Source of the DNA: Yponomeuta sedellus
Taxonomy: Eukaryota; Arthropoda; Insecta; Lepidoptera; Yponomeutidae
Direction of reading: 5' to 3'
DNA length: 64,000 nt
Assembly: GCA_934045075.1 (NCBI GenBank)
Contig: OW203722.1
Span: forward strand, 11,435,396-11,499,395
Within the stretch, counting starts at the first letter, position 1; the number at the start of each line of letters is the position of its first letter. Shown here piece after piece: positions 32,615 through 47,600 of this stretch. The notes under the pieces were generated by a model. The model made no database searches. It was not told where the DNA came from and saw only the letters and a list, made by a program, of their open reading frames with translations. The position numbers and the translations under genes were made by a program.

Positions 32615-35600
32615 ATGAGTGGAGAACCTCAAGCGAAACGTACCAAGATGAGTGCTCTCGACCAGCTGAAGCAATATTCGACGGTGGTGGCCGACACTGG
32701 AGATTTTGAAGGTTAGCCTTTGAATTTGTCTATATTTGGACATGTAGAGATTATGAAGTTGCGTTAACACAGTGAATCTTAACAATTACATTTGCATCAG
32801 AATAACAAATGACTTGGTTTCCATAGTTGGTTTTTGGAATTCAAAAAGCTCAATCGACAAAATAAAGAACTGTAACTGACTTTTTGGATCCTTGAAACCA
32901 AAACCAACATTATTACTTTCTGTTCAGTTAGTATGTTTCAAAGCATGATTCCAATAGATGTTTTCTAGGCGCAAACGGTGAAGTTGGGAGTATATAGGAG
33001 GAGGTTCTTTGGGGCCACCATAGATAGTCCTACTATCACTTGACAACTAAAAGAAAACCAAAGAAGTTTATAATATCATGTAACCATTGTAAAATGCTTA
33101 AAACTTTAATTCTCTGTAGCTGCCAGCCAATGTGTTAATGAGTTGACCTTGACTCTGTTACTAAAGTCTCAAGTAATACTGATTTGCGTAGATCTTGTGG
33201 GGTTGTTCCACTAATCCCCATTAAAAATCCCCATTGATGGGGATTTGTGAACTTTTTGTCCACAAATTCCCATTGGCGTATCTTAGTATTGGCAATGGGG
33301 ATTTGTGATCAGAAAGTTCATAAATCCCCATTGGTATAAAAAACTAATATACCTAAACAACAACACATAAATTATGAATTACAATGTTTTTATAATTAAA
33401 ACTGTTTTTATACGGATTTATGCTCGTTTATTACATTTTTACAATTTTCCAACGTTTCGGCACTTTTTCAGGTGCCGTGGTCCCGGATGTAATAAACGAG
33501 CATAAATCCGTATAAAAACAGTTTTAATTATGTCTACAGCTCGTGTTAACCTTAGAAAATACTATACAATGTTTTTATTTTCTAATACTAATAACTACAT
33601 TAGACATTCACGATTTTACAGTAGTTTATAAAATCACAGATGATGTTCTCCTAACCTAAATAGAACATGCGTCCGAGTGGTCCCTTCCCAGATCTAATGT
33701 GAGTGAAGATGCCACTGGACGTAGTAGAAATCATCTCATTACGTAGATGCAGAGGTCCATTACAATACAAATCACATTTCCAGTCACATATTTTATATTA
33801 TCTAAATAAACGAGTAGCGCTCGTGGCCTAGACCATCTCATGACTACCGCTGGTGGCATTTTCCGAGCGCCTCCGTGCTTCTCAAGGCAGGTTAAGCCGT
33901 TGGTGCCGACTGTCATGTAATGGTAGTCGTTAAGCCATGTCAGAGGCCTTATGGGCGGCTTGATAAGGCCCACCACTGCCTTACAATCCTCCACCAACAC
34001 GGACCCGGTGGATTATGGGCTAACCTTCCTGCGATGCAGGAAGAGACCCAAGCCCTAGCAGCGGGGACATACAAAGGGTGATACCAATAAAATCAAAGTT
34101 TTGCAATCATTGATCAAATCACCGATTTTTACAAATCTTATTATCTAAAAAAAACAGTTTGTAAGATAATTTTTGATGCGAAATTCCAATTTAATTCTTA
34201 AGTTCGATCATCTTAATTTTTCCAAGTAATGGCCAATTGTAATTTCACCTTTAACAAGCTCCATTTGGACCTCCTGTATATAAACTTATTAATACTTTGG
34301 ATTGATTTCATCTTTAGTAAACCGCACTTCGTAGTACGATCATTGAATTTTTAAATTCAATGGTACCTACGATGCATCTTCAGCCGTCAAACTGAGAAGC
34401 TTCACAAGATTAAGATTATATTTTTTTGTTCCATGCTTCGACTAAATTATTATTTCGGTGGCCATGGACGTATGGCGGTGGCTCTGACCAAATGCACACC
34501 ATATTTGAATGAAACCCTCTTTTAATCACTGCTTGAGCGTGAAAAATTAAGATGAGTAAGAATTAAATTTTTGGAATTTCGCATTAAAAATTATGTTAAA
34601 ACTGTTTTTATTTAGATAATAAGAAAATGTAACAATCTGTGATTTTATTTTAAAACTACGATTTTATGTAGATATAAGAAATCTGTTATTTTTTTGTTCA
34701 TGACTGTGAAAATGTGATTGTATTGTAAAACCTAGGTAATTAGAATCTGCGATGTACCTACTTTGTAAATATAAAACTCATGGTCTGTTTAGGTTAGGAG
34801 AATATCTAAACATCTATGATTTTATAAATTATTGTAAATCTGTGACTGTATAATGCAGGTATATAAGTATTAGAAAATAAATTACTTGTGATTCGTTTAT
34901 TTGTTTTTATCCCATTTATGGGGATTTTCAATGGGGATTAGTGGAATAACCCATCTTTTGTAATAAATATGAAATAATTTATGATTATCATAGTGTTGAG
35001 AAAGGAATATTGCTTTGGTTTGACCATGTGGAAAAGATGAAAGATTGAAAAAGAAATATACCTATCAAGGGAATGTGGTTGGAAAGGCTGGCATGAGATT
35101 CCCAGGTGGACATACATCAACCAAATAGGAGATGTATATTAGCGAAAGGCAAGGTACCATTACAAGGACATTGTACCCAAGTATGTAATCTAATTAGCTA
35201 ACAGAATTATTGGTACCTATGTATTTGGTACTTACTGTACCTGCAACTTTGTCCTGTAAGATATTAATGTCAATATCTGTGCAAAATTTAATTGAAAATC
35301 ATTTAGCCATCAAGCTATGTATAATTGTATAGAATGTATAGTAGAATGAAAAACTGGTGATTTTATCTTGTCTTACTAAGATTCTGTCCCACAGAACTAG
35401 AAATGGAAATTATCATTACAAAATTTCAGTGCCATGACCCATTTATCTCCTTTCCATTCTGCCCTCATTATAAATGATAATTACAGTAAGTCGAGATACT
35501 GTAGGTAAGACTTTTTTTACTGTAACATCATCAAGATCATCCATCATAGATCAAGACCCATGTATGTCTATTTCAAACTTTTTGATAGCCCTAATGTTAA

Positions 35601-38600
35601 CTAAGATATGATTATGGTTAATCAAAGTAAGTATTAGAAATCACAATAATTAAGGCAGTAAGTAAGCATACTGTTTTTCAGTAAATTAAACACATTCAAT
35701 ATAAAATATCTTCTTCTCTTCCCTTTCATAATCAGTTTCAATATTGGAAATATCTGTTTGTGATACAGAGGTACATCAATTTTAAACAACTGACACGAAA
35801 GTGCCATTTCCCACACTTCAACCTTTTCAACTTACTGTAATTATAATAGCAGGGGCAGCATTATTACTTAAATTACGTAAACTTGTATTTTGTTATGTAA
35901 AATCATTATCTACCTAAATTAAATATGATGCAATTCTAGGTATTTAAAACTTTTACTTCTAAGTGAAGATAAGTTGCGTATTATCGCTGTAGCGCAGTAG
36001 CGTTGTATTATCGCTACATTGGCTTTAAGCCAATTCTTAGATTCTTTCCTATTTTCACGAAACATTTGTTTACCTGTTTTGACAGGTAATAGTACTTCAT
36101 GTAGGGCTTTTGTTGGGGTTTATTTTGTGTGGAAAGACATGGCGAACATAAAATACACATTTTATTGCTAATCTTTAACAAACCGAATTGCATTGACAAT
36201 ATGAAAATACATGAAGTATCATGTCATATCAAATTTAAACGGAGAACCGTCAGTGCTGTGGCCAGTACTCACTCTCCTCTTCACGGCACTATCGTGGTGA
36301 TCAGGACAGTCCAAGGCTGTTCCGCAACTTCACCAAACGCGGACCAGCTAAAGCTTTGGTTAGCAGATCTGCCTCCATGTCTTCGGTTCGCAGATACTTG
36401 ACGTCTATTGCTCCTTCTTGGATACAGTTCCTAATGAAGTGCATTTTTAAATCAATGTGTTTTGACTTCGACGTCACCATTGAATTTTGGCTTAATTTGA
36501 GGGCTGCCTGATTATCGGTTAAAACAATAACTCGTTCGTAGTCAGCTCCCAAGTCTTTAAACAGCCTCTTTAAGTGTATCGCTTCCTTCGCAGCTTCCGT
36601 TAAAGCGACGTATTCCGCTTCTGCTGTCGAAAGGGCGACGCTCTTTTGTTTTTTCGACATCCAGCTTATAGCCGTACCAGCGTATTTGAAACAGTAGCCT
36701 GAAAATGATTTTCGGTCGAGCTTACAGGAGCCCCAATCTGCATCAGCCATACCGTACATGTCTTGGCCGGTCTTCGTGAATGTCAAGCCGACGTTCTTTG
36801 TCGCTTTGAGGTATCGAAGTACTCTTTTGGCGCACTTAAAGTGCTCTTCCTTATAACAGTCATTAAACTGAGATAGGTAGTTTATAGCAAACATTATGTC
36901 AGGGCGAGTCGCCACTGCCAGATACATCAGCGTACCTATTAAACTTTTGTAAGGAAGATTAATATTTCGACTTTCATTTGTTCCACTTCTTTCAAGTTTG
37001 AGGCCTGGCTCCATTGGCGTTGATGTAGTTTTGCAATCTTCCATGTTGAATTTATTTAAAGTGTCTTCTATAAATTTCTGTTGGCTGATTTTAATTTCAT
37101 TTTTGTTATATATCATATCTATACCAATGAGCCGTTTCGGTCTTCCCAAATCTTTAAGTTCGAATTTTGAATTTAGCAGGTCTTTGACTTCTTTAAGTTT
37201 TCTAGGACACGAGTAGGCAATTAATAAGTCATCGACATAGATTGCTATAATAATTTTAACTCCTCTTTTCTCTAGTAGGTATACACATGGGTCAGCTTCT
37301 GATGCTCTAAACCCAATGTGTTTTAGTTCTGTGTCGAGCTTCTTGTACCATTGCCTCTTCTCATTTGAGCGATCCTTCTTCCCCCAGCATGCCTCCGTAG
37401 AGTGGCCCTTCTTTTTGCAGTTCTTGCAGTACAACTTCGACTTGCTTTTCTTTAAGTGGTATGCTTCACTACTCTCAGGTGCTTCATTACTGCTCCTTGC
37501 CTGGTGTTCTTCGAGTATTTTCACTTTCAGGTCGTCAGGATTAGGCAATGTGTCTCTGGACTCGATGGCTATTCGGAAGTTTTCGAATGATGTTGGCAAA
37601 CTGTACAGCAGCATTATGCTGAGCAATTCTTGTGGTATTTTGATGTCCATGTCGGCGAGTTTATCGACCACATCCATGAAGTTATTTAGGTGGTCACGGA
37701 TGTCTTCATCAGCTGTCATACGTTTGAGAACTAGCTGTAGATAAGGTTGCCTTACGTGCGGGCCCGGTGCTTTGGTACGTAGCTTTAAGTTTGTCCCATA
37801 CAGATTTCGATGACGTGCATGTTTTTATTTGTTTGAGTTCGGAAGGTGACAGCAAAAGTAAAATTTCAGCTCTTGCCTTAAGGTCTTCCTTTTCGAACGC
37901 AGATTTTGCCGCCACATCCGCAGTTGATGACAATATCTTCTCGCCGCTTACGATATCGCAATAGTCGTTTTTTATTAGGACGGCTTGCGCCTGTAGGCAC
38001 CAAGTATTATAATTTGACTTGGTCAAAGGTTCTAAAGTTCGGTAACTCGTCGATGCCATATTTTTACCTTTTCATTTAATAGATAGTTGTATAACCACGC
38101 TCTGCTACCATTTGTTGGGGTTTATTTTGTGTGGAAAGACATGGCGAACATAAAATACACATTTTATTGCTAATCTTTAACAAACCGAATTGCATTGACA
38201 ATATGAAAATACATGAAGTATCATGTCATATCAAATTTAAACGGAGAACTGTCGACAGTGCTGTGGCCAGTACTCACAGCTACCCTATTGAACCTTATTT
38301 TGTGTAGGTTCTGTGGAGGAACATACGTTGTTTTTTCTCGGTTTTATAGCGTAAGTTCGCATAGTGACGTGTTTTTTTCTTCTTGGATCGTGAATAGGTC
38401 CTTTTAAAAAAACATGATCCAATGACATTTTGACATTCGTTGAAGTCTTGATACGAGACACCACAATGGAGCAAAGTGGTTGATCTTGCAATAGACGGCG
38501 TAAGCCGTTTGTATTTTTGTGATCAGCGTATCTAGCGACCGATCACCATATTATTCTTCTTCTTTCCGGTTTTCGGGCTTCTTTTCTCCATGTCCCCGGA

Positions 38601-41600
38601 AAGATGAACGGGACATGTCTTAATCCTTTTCTCTGACTCTATTAATCAACGACAACGGATTAACGTCGTTATATTTAACATACAGAAACTCGACTATCTA
38701 GTCGGATTTTTTTAAATTATAAATATACTTCCTATCTGCCCTTCATAATTAATTTCAAAAATACTACATTATGCTTCGGGATTGAGCCGGACAGTGGTGA
38801 GGACTGCGGGTTCCTGAGTACCCAGAGCTGGACTTCCGCAGGTTCCACCCAGATGTTTTAAATATTTAGCATTCCTGGTATGTTCCTTTTCAATTTTCTG
38901 CGGAGAGAAGCATTCCCCGAGGCGATGCCCTCTATACTTTAATTTCTTTTAAAAGCGATAATGCAAGTGGTTTCGGTCCAAATTTAAGATAGGTATTTTT
39001 AGTTCTAACTTCCTTAGGGTTTCGGATAGTGCATAAAAAGTTATTATGTTGTTTTTCTAAAATTTTACATTAGGATCTGATGGCTAGTGGTTAAGTTTCC
39101 ACATCAACTGACTTTCTCGCTACTTGACTTTCTGAGGGGTGGAGCGACTTGTCTACTGACCTTGAGATACCTGCAGCTACTTAACCTGCTAAGTTAGTTA
39201 TAGATTTAAACCTCCATGGTGAACGGCCTTAAGCCATATGTATGTTCTAACAATATATAGATATTTAAACATTAATCTAGTTTCTTTGATCTCCTTTAGC
39301 AGACTCAATTCCTACCCGCCTTGAGATTAAAACCCAAGCGCTTTACCTACTGCTATCCACGGTATCTTCTTTTAGTGCTGGCCTGGCGCCCGAGTTCTAA
39401 TTTTTTTTTTATTTTTTTCTCAGCCTATCTACACAGTGTCTTGTAGTAGAGGGGTTAATTAATAAGCTGTTTTTTTTTATATTTCTGTTTATTTCCTTTT
39501 CATTCGGTCAGTGCTAAACATACCTCTAAATGGGGGTTCTGATTGAACATCAGGAAGAGCCTCGCCTTAACTGAAAGTTACATCTGAACTCAACCTAACT
39601 AAATTATGCAACTAATTTTTTTTATAAATATTATAACTTTATACAACTCTTTTTTTTAAATTATTACAGTTATTCAAATATTGTTTCAGCTATGAAGGCA
39701 TACAAGCCTACAGATGCTACCACAAATCCTAGTCTCATACTGTCAGCGGCTGCTATGGACCAATATCAACATATTCTTGATAAGGCTATCAAACATGGGA
39801 AAGACACTGGCAGGTAAATATAGCTAACTAAACTAGCATAAAGCTACTGCCTCCTAATGCATACTAATTATCTCTTTATATTTCTTCTTTATTAACTGCT
39901 CCAATGGATTGTATTAGTAATAAGGCATTTCAACTCAAACTTATTTTCGCTCAATCTCTCTTACTCTCTCTCTCTCTCTCTCTCCCTCCTTCCCCCTCTC
40001 TCTCTGTGTGGCTTCTTTTATGTGCCGGTTTTTCTAGAGTGTAACTCAAGTTTGTATGTAAATAAATACATAAATTTAAATATACCTACATTTCTTTTCA
40101 ATAGGTTTTTTCTGGGTTTAAACGGTTTTTTTTTTCGAAATACTATGACAATCCAAATAGGGCTTGACATTTCTTCGATGAAGGAATAATCGTGAGGCAA
40201 TCTGAGTGTCTGAGGCATTCAAAAACCTCAGCGCTTGAAATTTCCAATCTGCGGTGAGCACACATAGTAATTAAGCCCATATTATCTCTTTCTGAGAGAA
40301 GGTCTGTGCAGGGCACGCCCTGCAGTGGGACATTATGGAGGCTACATAATCAAAAAATCGATGTATGAGATGACCTCTAGGACAAGCAGAATACTCTATA
40401 CTCATTAATCTTATATGTAAACAACTTTCATCAACAGTTTATTTACGTGTAGACATAAACTGAATGCAATCAAATATAGACGAGTTCATTTATAATGCTC
40501 CAATTATAACAGAGTGCTGTTTTACTAAGTTACAACTAGTAATAACTTACAGATGTCAGTAATTTTCGCTTAATTAACGTTTCATGCGGTTCTTATGTAT
40601 TGTTAGGCTGAGTAGTATTTTTTTCATAAATTTTGAAATTAGCCGACTAGGTTATAGAAGCTTTACAAAATCGAGCCCTGGGGCTTAATAGGCCTTTGGC
40701 AGTGTGAAAAAAATGTATTAATTCCATACATTTGTATCAATTATGTTATGAGTTTTAAAACCGATTTAAGGCATTTTAACTAAAAAAATGTCTCATTTAA
40801 AAAAAATAAACAGGCTAAAGTTGATAATTTTGTATCTGTAGCAATTTTATAGAAAACGGCAACGTTTGGTCGAATCTATAATGACGTCACAGCACAGTAA
40901 ATATAGCGATCCGAGAACCCGAGAGTTGACTTGAAATTTGTTTGTGTACTGACCAGTGACGTCACTAATTCCTATACGACGGCAAATTTCCAGAGTGTGT
41001 TTTGGCTGCTTATTTAGAAAATATAAAATTATTGAAAAAATACACGTATAATATTTAAAAACTATCACTTTCTAAGCACTTATTAAACACCAACGAAAAA
41101 TCTGAGTTGGTTTTCAGAAACTTGTAAAATAGTTTCTTCTTCAGGCTTATTAGTCCACTGCTGAACGTAGCCCTCCCCTAATGAGCGCTGTAGCGCAATG
41201 TTGTGCCATCATTGAGGGGTAATGCCCATAATCCCCACGCTGGGCATGCGGGTTGGGGATCGCAGTTTGGTGGAATTGTACTGCAGGGGGCGCTGCTGCC
41301 CACCCCCCGATTTGTGTCCCTTAGTCGCCTTTTACGACACCCGCGGGAAGAATTTGGGAATTTGGAAAATAGTTTAGGAGCACTAAATCCCGTCGGAATT
41401 ATAGCGTTTGCGATAACAATTCGAGAGGCTTGGAATAGTTCAGGATTTGGGGTGTGTAATATAGAAGCAGGCATTGGGCAAGTATGAATATCTTTTGTGA
41501 CTTACAAGTTCTCTCTTACTTTTCAGTAACATGCAGGAGCAAGTATCTGAAACTCTGGACATGCTGAGTGTCCTTTTCGGATGTGAAATCCTTAAGATCA

Positions 41601-44600
41601 TCCCTGGTAGAGTGTCTGTGGAGGTTGATGCCAGGTTAATTGAATATTCAGTTTAAAAGTGCTTTGTTTTTTGATAATTAAGAGTTCATTCAGAATGATA
41701 TAAGATTTTTCTATTTGCAGATTATCCTTTGATAAGGATGCCAGCATCGCCAAAGCCATTAAACTTATTAACACTTTTGCCGAATTCGGAATCAAGAAAG
41801 AGAGGATTCTAATAAAGTTGGCTTCAACTTGGGAAGGGATCCAGGCTGCTAAGTACGTAAACAACCTTCTAAATTGTTCTCTACCTATTTATTGTCACCC
41901 TTGTCCTATGCATTAAACTCTCTCCTCAAACCTTTTTGTACATACAAAATGAGCAGCGTTGTAATTGAGCAGTTTTACGGAAAATACAAGTGTAAAATGT
42001 GTATTCTAAAATGTTCTATAATGTTAACTATCTATAATCTACATTATTTATTACAGGGAACTGGAAAAGAAGCATGGCATTCATTGTAACTTGACTTTAC
42101 TATTCTCCCTGTACCAAGCTATCGCGTGTGCTGAGGCCAATGTAACTTTAATATCTCCTTTTGTCGGCCGTATCCTTGACTGGTAAGATGTTCAACAATT
42201 TTATTTCAATTTTATTACTTTTACTCTGTGTAAAATTTTCCAATCCGTGCTTCATGTGATATTTTGACTGCTTACAGGTATGTGGAGCACACGAAGAAGA
42301 CTTACGAGGCCAAAGAGGACCCCGGTGTGCTGTCTGTCACGCGTGTCTACAACTACTACAAGAAATTCGGCTACAATACGCAAGTAAGCGTAAACATGCA
42401 TTTATAGAAAATAAAAGTGTAAATAAAAGAGCTAGGTAAATAAAAGACATTTCAATACTCGCGGAGCTGAACAAGCCGCAGGTCTCCTCACGATGTACGG
42501 CTTCAGCGCCGACGAAGCTGTCTGGATGGTATAGGTTCTGGGCATGTACTCCATCTAAAAAATAATGCCCTGGGCACAGCAGCGTCCTAGTGGTCTCTTC
42601 ACCCGTCTAGTGTGAGTGAAGTGCCACTGGATGCTGTATAAATCATCTCATCACGCAGATGAAAAGGCGTTGTAGGTAAAAAAAAAATAACGATAGTATA
42701 AATTAATATAACTTACTAAAAAATGGTACATTTAAGAAGCAGTTGAAAGAGCACTATTTATCTTTATCATAACTTTGAGCTATATATTTATTTATTATTT
42801 TCTATGTATTTTATTTATTTATATTTACAGGTATTTAGTTTATGTAGTGTATTATTTCTGCGTAGGTTATTTCTAAGGGTTTTTGTAGTCTATGTAGTTT
42901 ATTTTGTACACGTATATAGACTCGTTTTTACTGCTGCTCCGACTCTCCAAGGTTTGCTGGAAGAAATCTCTTACAGAGATAAGCTCGCCTTTGTACATCT
43001 TATTTTTTATGTAATGTCCTATTTAATGTTTCGTGTGCAATAAAGTATAAAGTAAAAATAGGAAAAAACGGTTTCAACCAAATATGATCACTCAGAGCAG
43101 ATGGAGGCGAGGATTTAAGCTAAGGATTTCCTTTTATAAACCAGATTTAACCCTTAACCACCTAACGTCGGTCACAGTGACTCCATTCGATATATTTTTT
43201 CAAATATTTCCGTTACTACGCGTGCCACAAGCCTGTGACTTTGTGTACTTTTTCCCCTTCCTCTCCAGTTTGCGCTCCGCGCCCGACCAAGCAACACGTG
43301 CGTGCAGTGAAAAGATTCAGGTAAATATATTTCGTATGCGGTCATGGTGACCGACGCTAGGTTGTTACGTTACTTTTAGTGTTAACATTTTCTTGTTGTT
43401 TTTTTAGATTTATCATGTCTCAACGTGATCAAAATATAAGTAGATGGTTAGAAGAGTCTGACTCAGATTCCGAGGATCAAAGGGACGTGCCGGAAATACC
43501 AAATGAAGATTGCAGTAACGTTGAAGATGTACCAGTAGACCAAGTCATTGATGGTGAGTGTCAATCAGACTCTGATATTGATGTTGACGAGTTAAATGAA
43601 GGCGTCGATAATCTGCCAGTTGATGATGATGATCTGCCAGTTGATGATGATGCATCTTCCGATGATGATGTTCCATTGGCAAGGTACCGGAACTACTTTG
43701 GAAAAAATCGGTTCCGTTGGTCGTCTCAAGCTCCAGTTTTGCGAACAAGGACTTTGCAACACAACATCGTTTGCCAACCGCCAGGATTGAAAAGGAACTT
43801 TAGAAATGTTTTGAACAGAAATACAGTACCAATCGATATATGGCAGTTATTTTTCACTGATGATATGTTAGAAGTAATTGTTAAGCATACAAACGAAAAA
43901 ATTAGAAAGATAAGACCTAACTATCAAATTCAGACATGTGTTCAAGACCTCGATGTAGTGGAACTAAAGGCTTTTATCGGTATGTTGTATTATACCGCAA
44001 TTTTCAAAGAAAACCACACACATTACACATGTTGGTACAGCACAGATGGCACAGGAAGAGAGATTTATCGTTGTATAATGAGCAAGAACAGGATTGAAAC
44101 ATTGCTAAATTGCCTTCGATTTGATGATGCGAGCACCAGAGATGAACGCCGTAGCACTGATAAAGCTGCACCTATATCTGAGCTGTTTGATAAGCTGATA
44201 CAAAACTGCAAAGAAGTTTGTTCAATTGGCAGTTACGGTTGTATTGACGAGATGTTGGTGGGTTTCCGTGGGAGGTGCAGCTTCAAAATGTACATGCCGA
44301 AAAAACCCAATAAATATGGGTTGAAAATTATGTGCCTGACTGACGCCAAAAATGGATACCTTGTTGATGCCTACTTATACTTGGGAAAAGACTCGGATAG
44401 CCAAGGCTTGCCCGTTGAATACCAAAGACTGAACAAACCCACGCAAGCAGTTTTGCGATTGATTGCATCGATAGAAGGAACGCACAGAAATGTCACTGTT
44501 GACAATTGGTTTACTTCAGTGGAGCTTATGAACATCCTAAAGCAAAAAAAGCTGACACTTGTGGGTAACCTAAAAAAAAATAAAAGGGAAGTACCTCCTC

Positions 44601-47600
44601 AATTTTTGCCTAGCCGTCATCGGGAAGTTGGCTCTTCGATTTTTGGATTCACGTCAGATGCAACATTGCTATCTTATATACCAAAGCAAAACAAAGCCGT
44701 GCTTGTTCTCTCCAGCATGCATCACGCGCCAACCATCGATCCACAAAAACAAAAGCCAGAAATTATAACTTTCTATAATAGCACCAAAGGTGGCGTCGAC
44801 ACATTAGATCAGAAATGTGCCATTTACTCAACTTCTCGACGCACACAGCGCTGGCCAATGGTGGTCTTCTACAGAATGCTGGATGTATCTGCAGCAAATG
44901 CATACATCGTCAGCAGCATGAACCAATCTCAGAAAAAGGTGTTCAGACTGAATTTCATGAAACGACTGGCTGAAGATCTTATCGAACCCCATTTAAGACG
45001 TCGAGTAAACCAGTTTGGATTGCAAAGGGAACTTCAGAATGCTATTCGCCGGGTTCTCAAAATAGATGAACAGCCAAGAACATCTTCGGCAGGCAGTTCT
45101 GACAAATTAGAATCACGAAAAACTTGCTCAACGTGTGCCCCAAAAAAGAAACGTAAAACATTCCATTTGTGTTTTCAGTGCAAAAATCCAATTTGCGTTG
45201 AGTGTTCTCAAAAAATGTGTGTAGACTGCCGCGAAAAATTGTAAATGTTAGGGAGTTGTAATTTTGTCATGATTGTGATTTGACTGTGCCAATGATAGTT
45301 TTATATAAGAGGTTATATGTTTAAGTTACTAAAATAATTAAAAATTAAGAAGTCTCATTGATTGTTATTGCTTAGATCTCAGCTTAATTGAAAAACATAT
45401 AATTTGTTAAAATATTTGTAAGTTAACTTTTATTAACGATAGTAAAAAGTAAAAGTGTTAATTTGAAGAGTTTATTAAATTAATTTGAAATAAAAACAAT
45501 TGAAAAACATGATGTAGTTTTGATTTACAGCAATTTTTGAGCTTTTTACCTTCCTAATAGTACTTAAACACAAGCGGTCATCATGACCGACGTTAGGTGG
45601 ATGTGTTACTAGAATACACGTTAGGTGGCTAAGGGTTAACTCCGTCTTAAGAGTGGAATCTACTATTTATATTTTTTTATTTTATACGATTTCAAAAATC
45701 CTATCCTAGTTTGAATGGTTCTGTAGGATGGAAATAGCCATAGATTATCTTATTAAAATTAAGAAGCTCTGACCAAAAGACAGCCGAGCGAATGTGTTTC
45801 TTACAAACACCTCAGCTGTGAGAGATATATGAACACTTTCTATACGAAAGATAAATATCTTGAAAAGGCCTATCAAAAAGTCCGCGATATTTATCTCCTA
45901 AGGTTAATTCACAAATCGATAAAGATTGATTTAAAAATTAATTTCAATATTTCGAAGGTAACTTAAGTATGTAATATTAAATCCTTATCAAAATAAATTC
46001 GCTTATCGTCCGGGGAATTTTATGTAGATAAAAATTGTCCTAGTTGCACAACGTTATTTAGACGAATAGTTAAGAATCTACGGCCGTGTACAAATTCACA
46101 AGGACAAAATAAATTACATTGTGGACTCGTGAGGTGGAGCGGTTATAACATTATAAGATTGTCGAAAGAAATATATTTAATTTGTGGTTACGACTTTTCC
46201 TTGTCAAATTTCCACCACAGACTATTTTAGTGAGCGGTTTTGGAGTGTTTTAAGAATTTTATTTATGAAATAACTTCATGACTCTTTAAATCTCGACAGT
46301 GTGAGATGAGATGCCTTAAGAATGAGGTACGGAATTTCGATCTGGTCCGCGATATAATGAATTATAATTTATAATCTGCCTGAGCAGAGGTTGCTAGAAA
46401 AAATAAGCAGCGCTCTGAAGGCCTACATGAAGCAATGGATGAATGTATAAATTGTCGAATGATATATTGATTGACCAATTAGTCCACCGGCTGACTGACT
46501 AATTGACTGACTGATTGATTGATTGCCGCAGGTGATGGGCGCGTCGTTCCGTAACACCGGTGAAATCCGCGAGCTGGCCGGGTCGGATTTGCTGACTATC
46601 AGCCCTAAGCTGTTGCAAGAACTAGCCAGCAGCGACGAGCCCTTGAAAAAGGTGAGTCTTTACTCGCAACCAATTCATTTGTTGTTTTGGTTCCTCGCTT
46701 TATATTGTAGTTCCTAAATATTTTTAGCGTTTTTTGTTAGCGAATTCTTTGTATTTGTTAGAGTTGTTTTGGTTTGCGAATTGCTCGTTCATTATATGTC
46801 AGGAATTGTTTGGCATTGAAGCCAAGTGCCAATTCTCAGGTCTAACTAATATTCCAGCTATATCGATCGACCGGGCCCTAGAGTCTAATACTTACATAGC
46901 TTGTCAATGGAATTATATAAGCAAGACAAAGGTTGTTATTTGCCTCAACTTGGTAGTTTACGAAGCAAAAGCAGTACAATGTCATTCCAGGGGTAGAACC
47001 CGCGCAAATTAATTATGTAATTATCTCTCACGAAGAAAATCGGTTATAACGAAAAAAGGTACATTACATTGCAATGCGATTTCTACCGATATTGTGAATG
47101 AAACGACCATTACCGGATTAATGTGACTATTGAACAACGCATATGCATTTTGGAGACTCGCCCCTCCAGTGGATAGATATAGCTCAAAATATAACTTACA
47201 CTTAAGTTGCCTGTGGAGCGGGTTGATAGTAATACTTTTCAGCCCTAGAGAGAATCGTTTTCATCTGACAGCTGTCGAGTTTAATTTGAATTAGAAAAAC
47301 TTGTCCTATTTTCACATTTCTGGCAGCAAAAATAGGATGAATAGCGGCAATCCGAACTTCGTTTGTGTTTTGGATTTGCTGAGTTTTGCATATTGTAGGA
47401 CTTTCCTTATATTCGTAATGAAAAGCATAGTGTTGACCTGGGGTTAAAGATTTATTTAGTACATGGAGCTATTTTTTTTTTTTGAGTTTTAGAGTTATTT
47501 TTTACTTTCCTTATATTCGTAATGAAAAGCAGTGTTGGTCTTGGGTTATAAACTTATTTAGTCCCGAGACCAAACGAGTGCGAGGGACTAAATAAGTTAC

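Larger units (their letters stand above)
33200..34952. mobile_element. hAT-like element, 1.75 kb, with nested insertions
   Basis: The terminal repeats GGGTTRTTCCACTAATCCCC lie at both ends in inverted orientation. They are flanked by ATCTTGTG (33192-33199) and ATCTTTTG (34953-34960), an 8-bp duplication with one mismatch. AATCCCCAT/ATGGGGATT words repeat near the left end. Nested inside are a 44-bp-arm palindrome (33392-33530), a family G repeat (33655-33745) and a repeat resembling the 5S-derived bodies (33805-34075). No transposase was seen. It lies in transaldolase intron 1. Confidence 0.75.

Noticed and set aside
36104..38281. Target-site duplication of the copia element
   Set aside because: The five bases on each side (GCTTT and CAGCT) do not match, so none is claimed.
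41203..41487. Overlapping frames of about 95 codons on both strands
   Set aside because: They come from a GC-rich retrotransposon 3' end that is copied in reverse at 49052-49280 and has no coding similarity.
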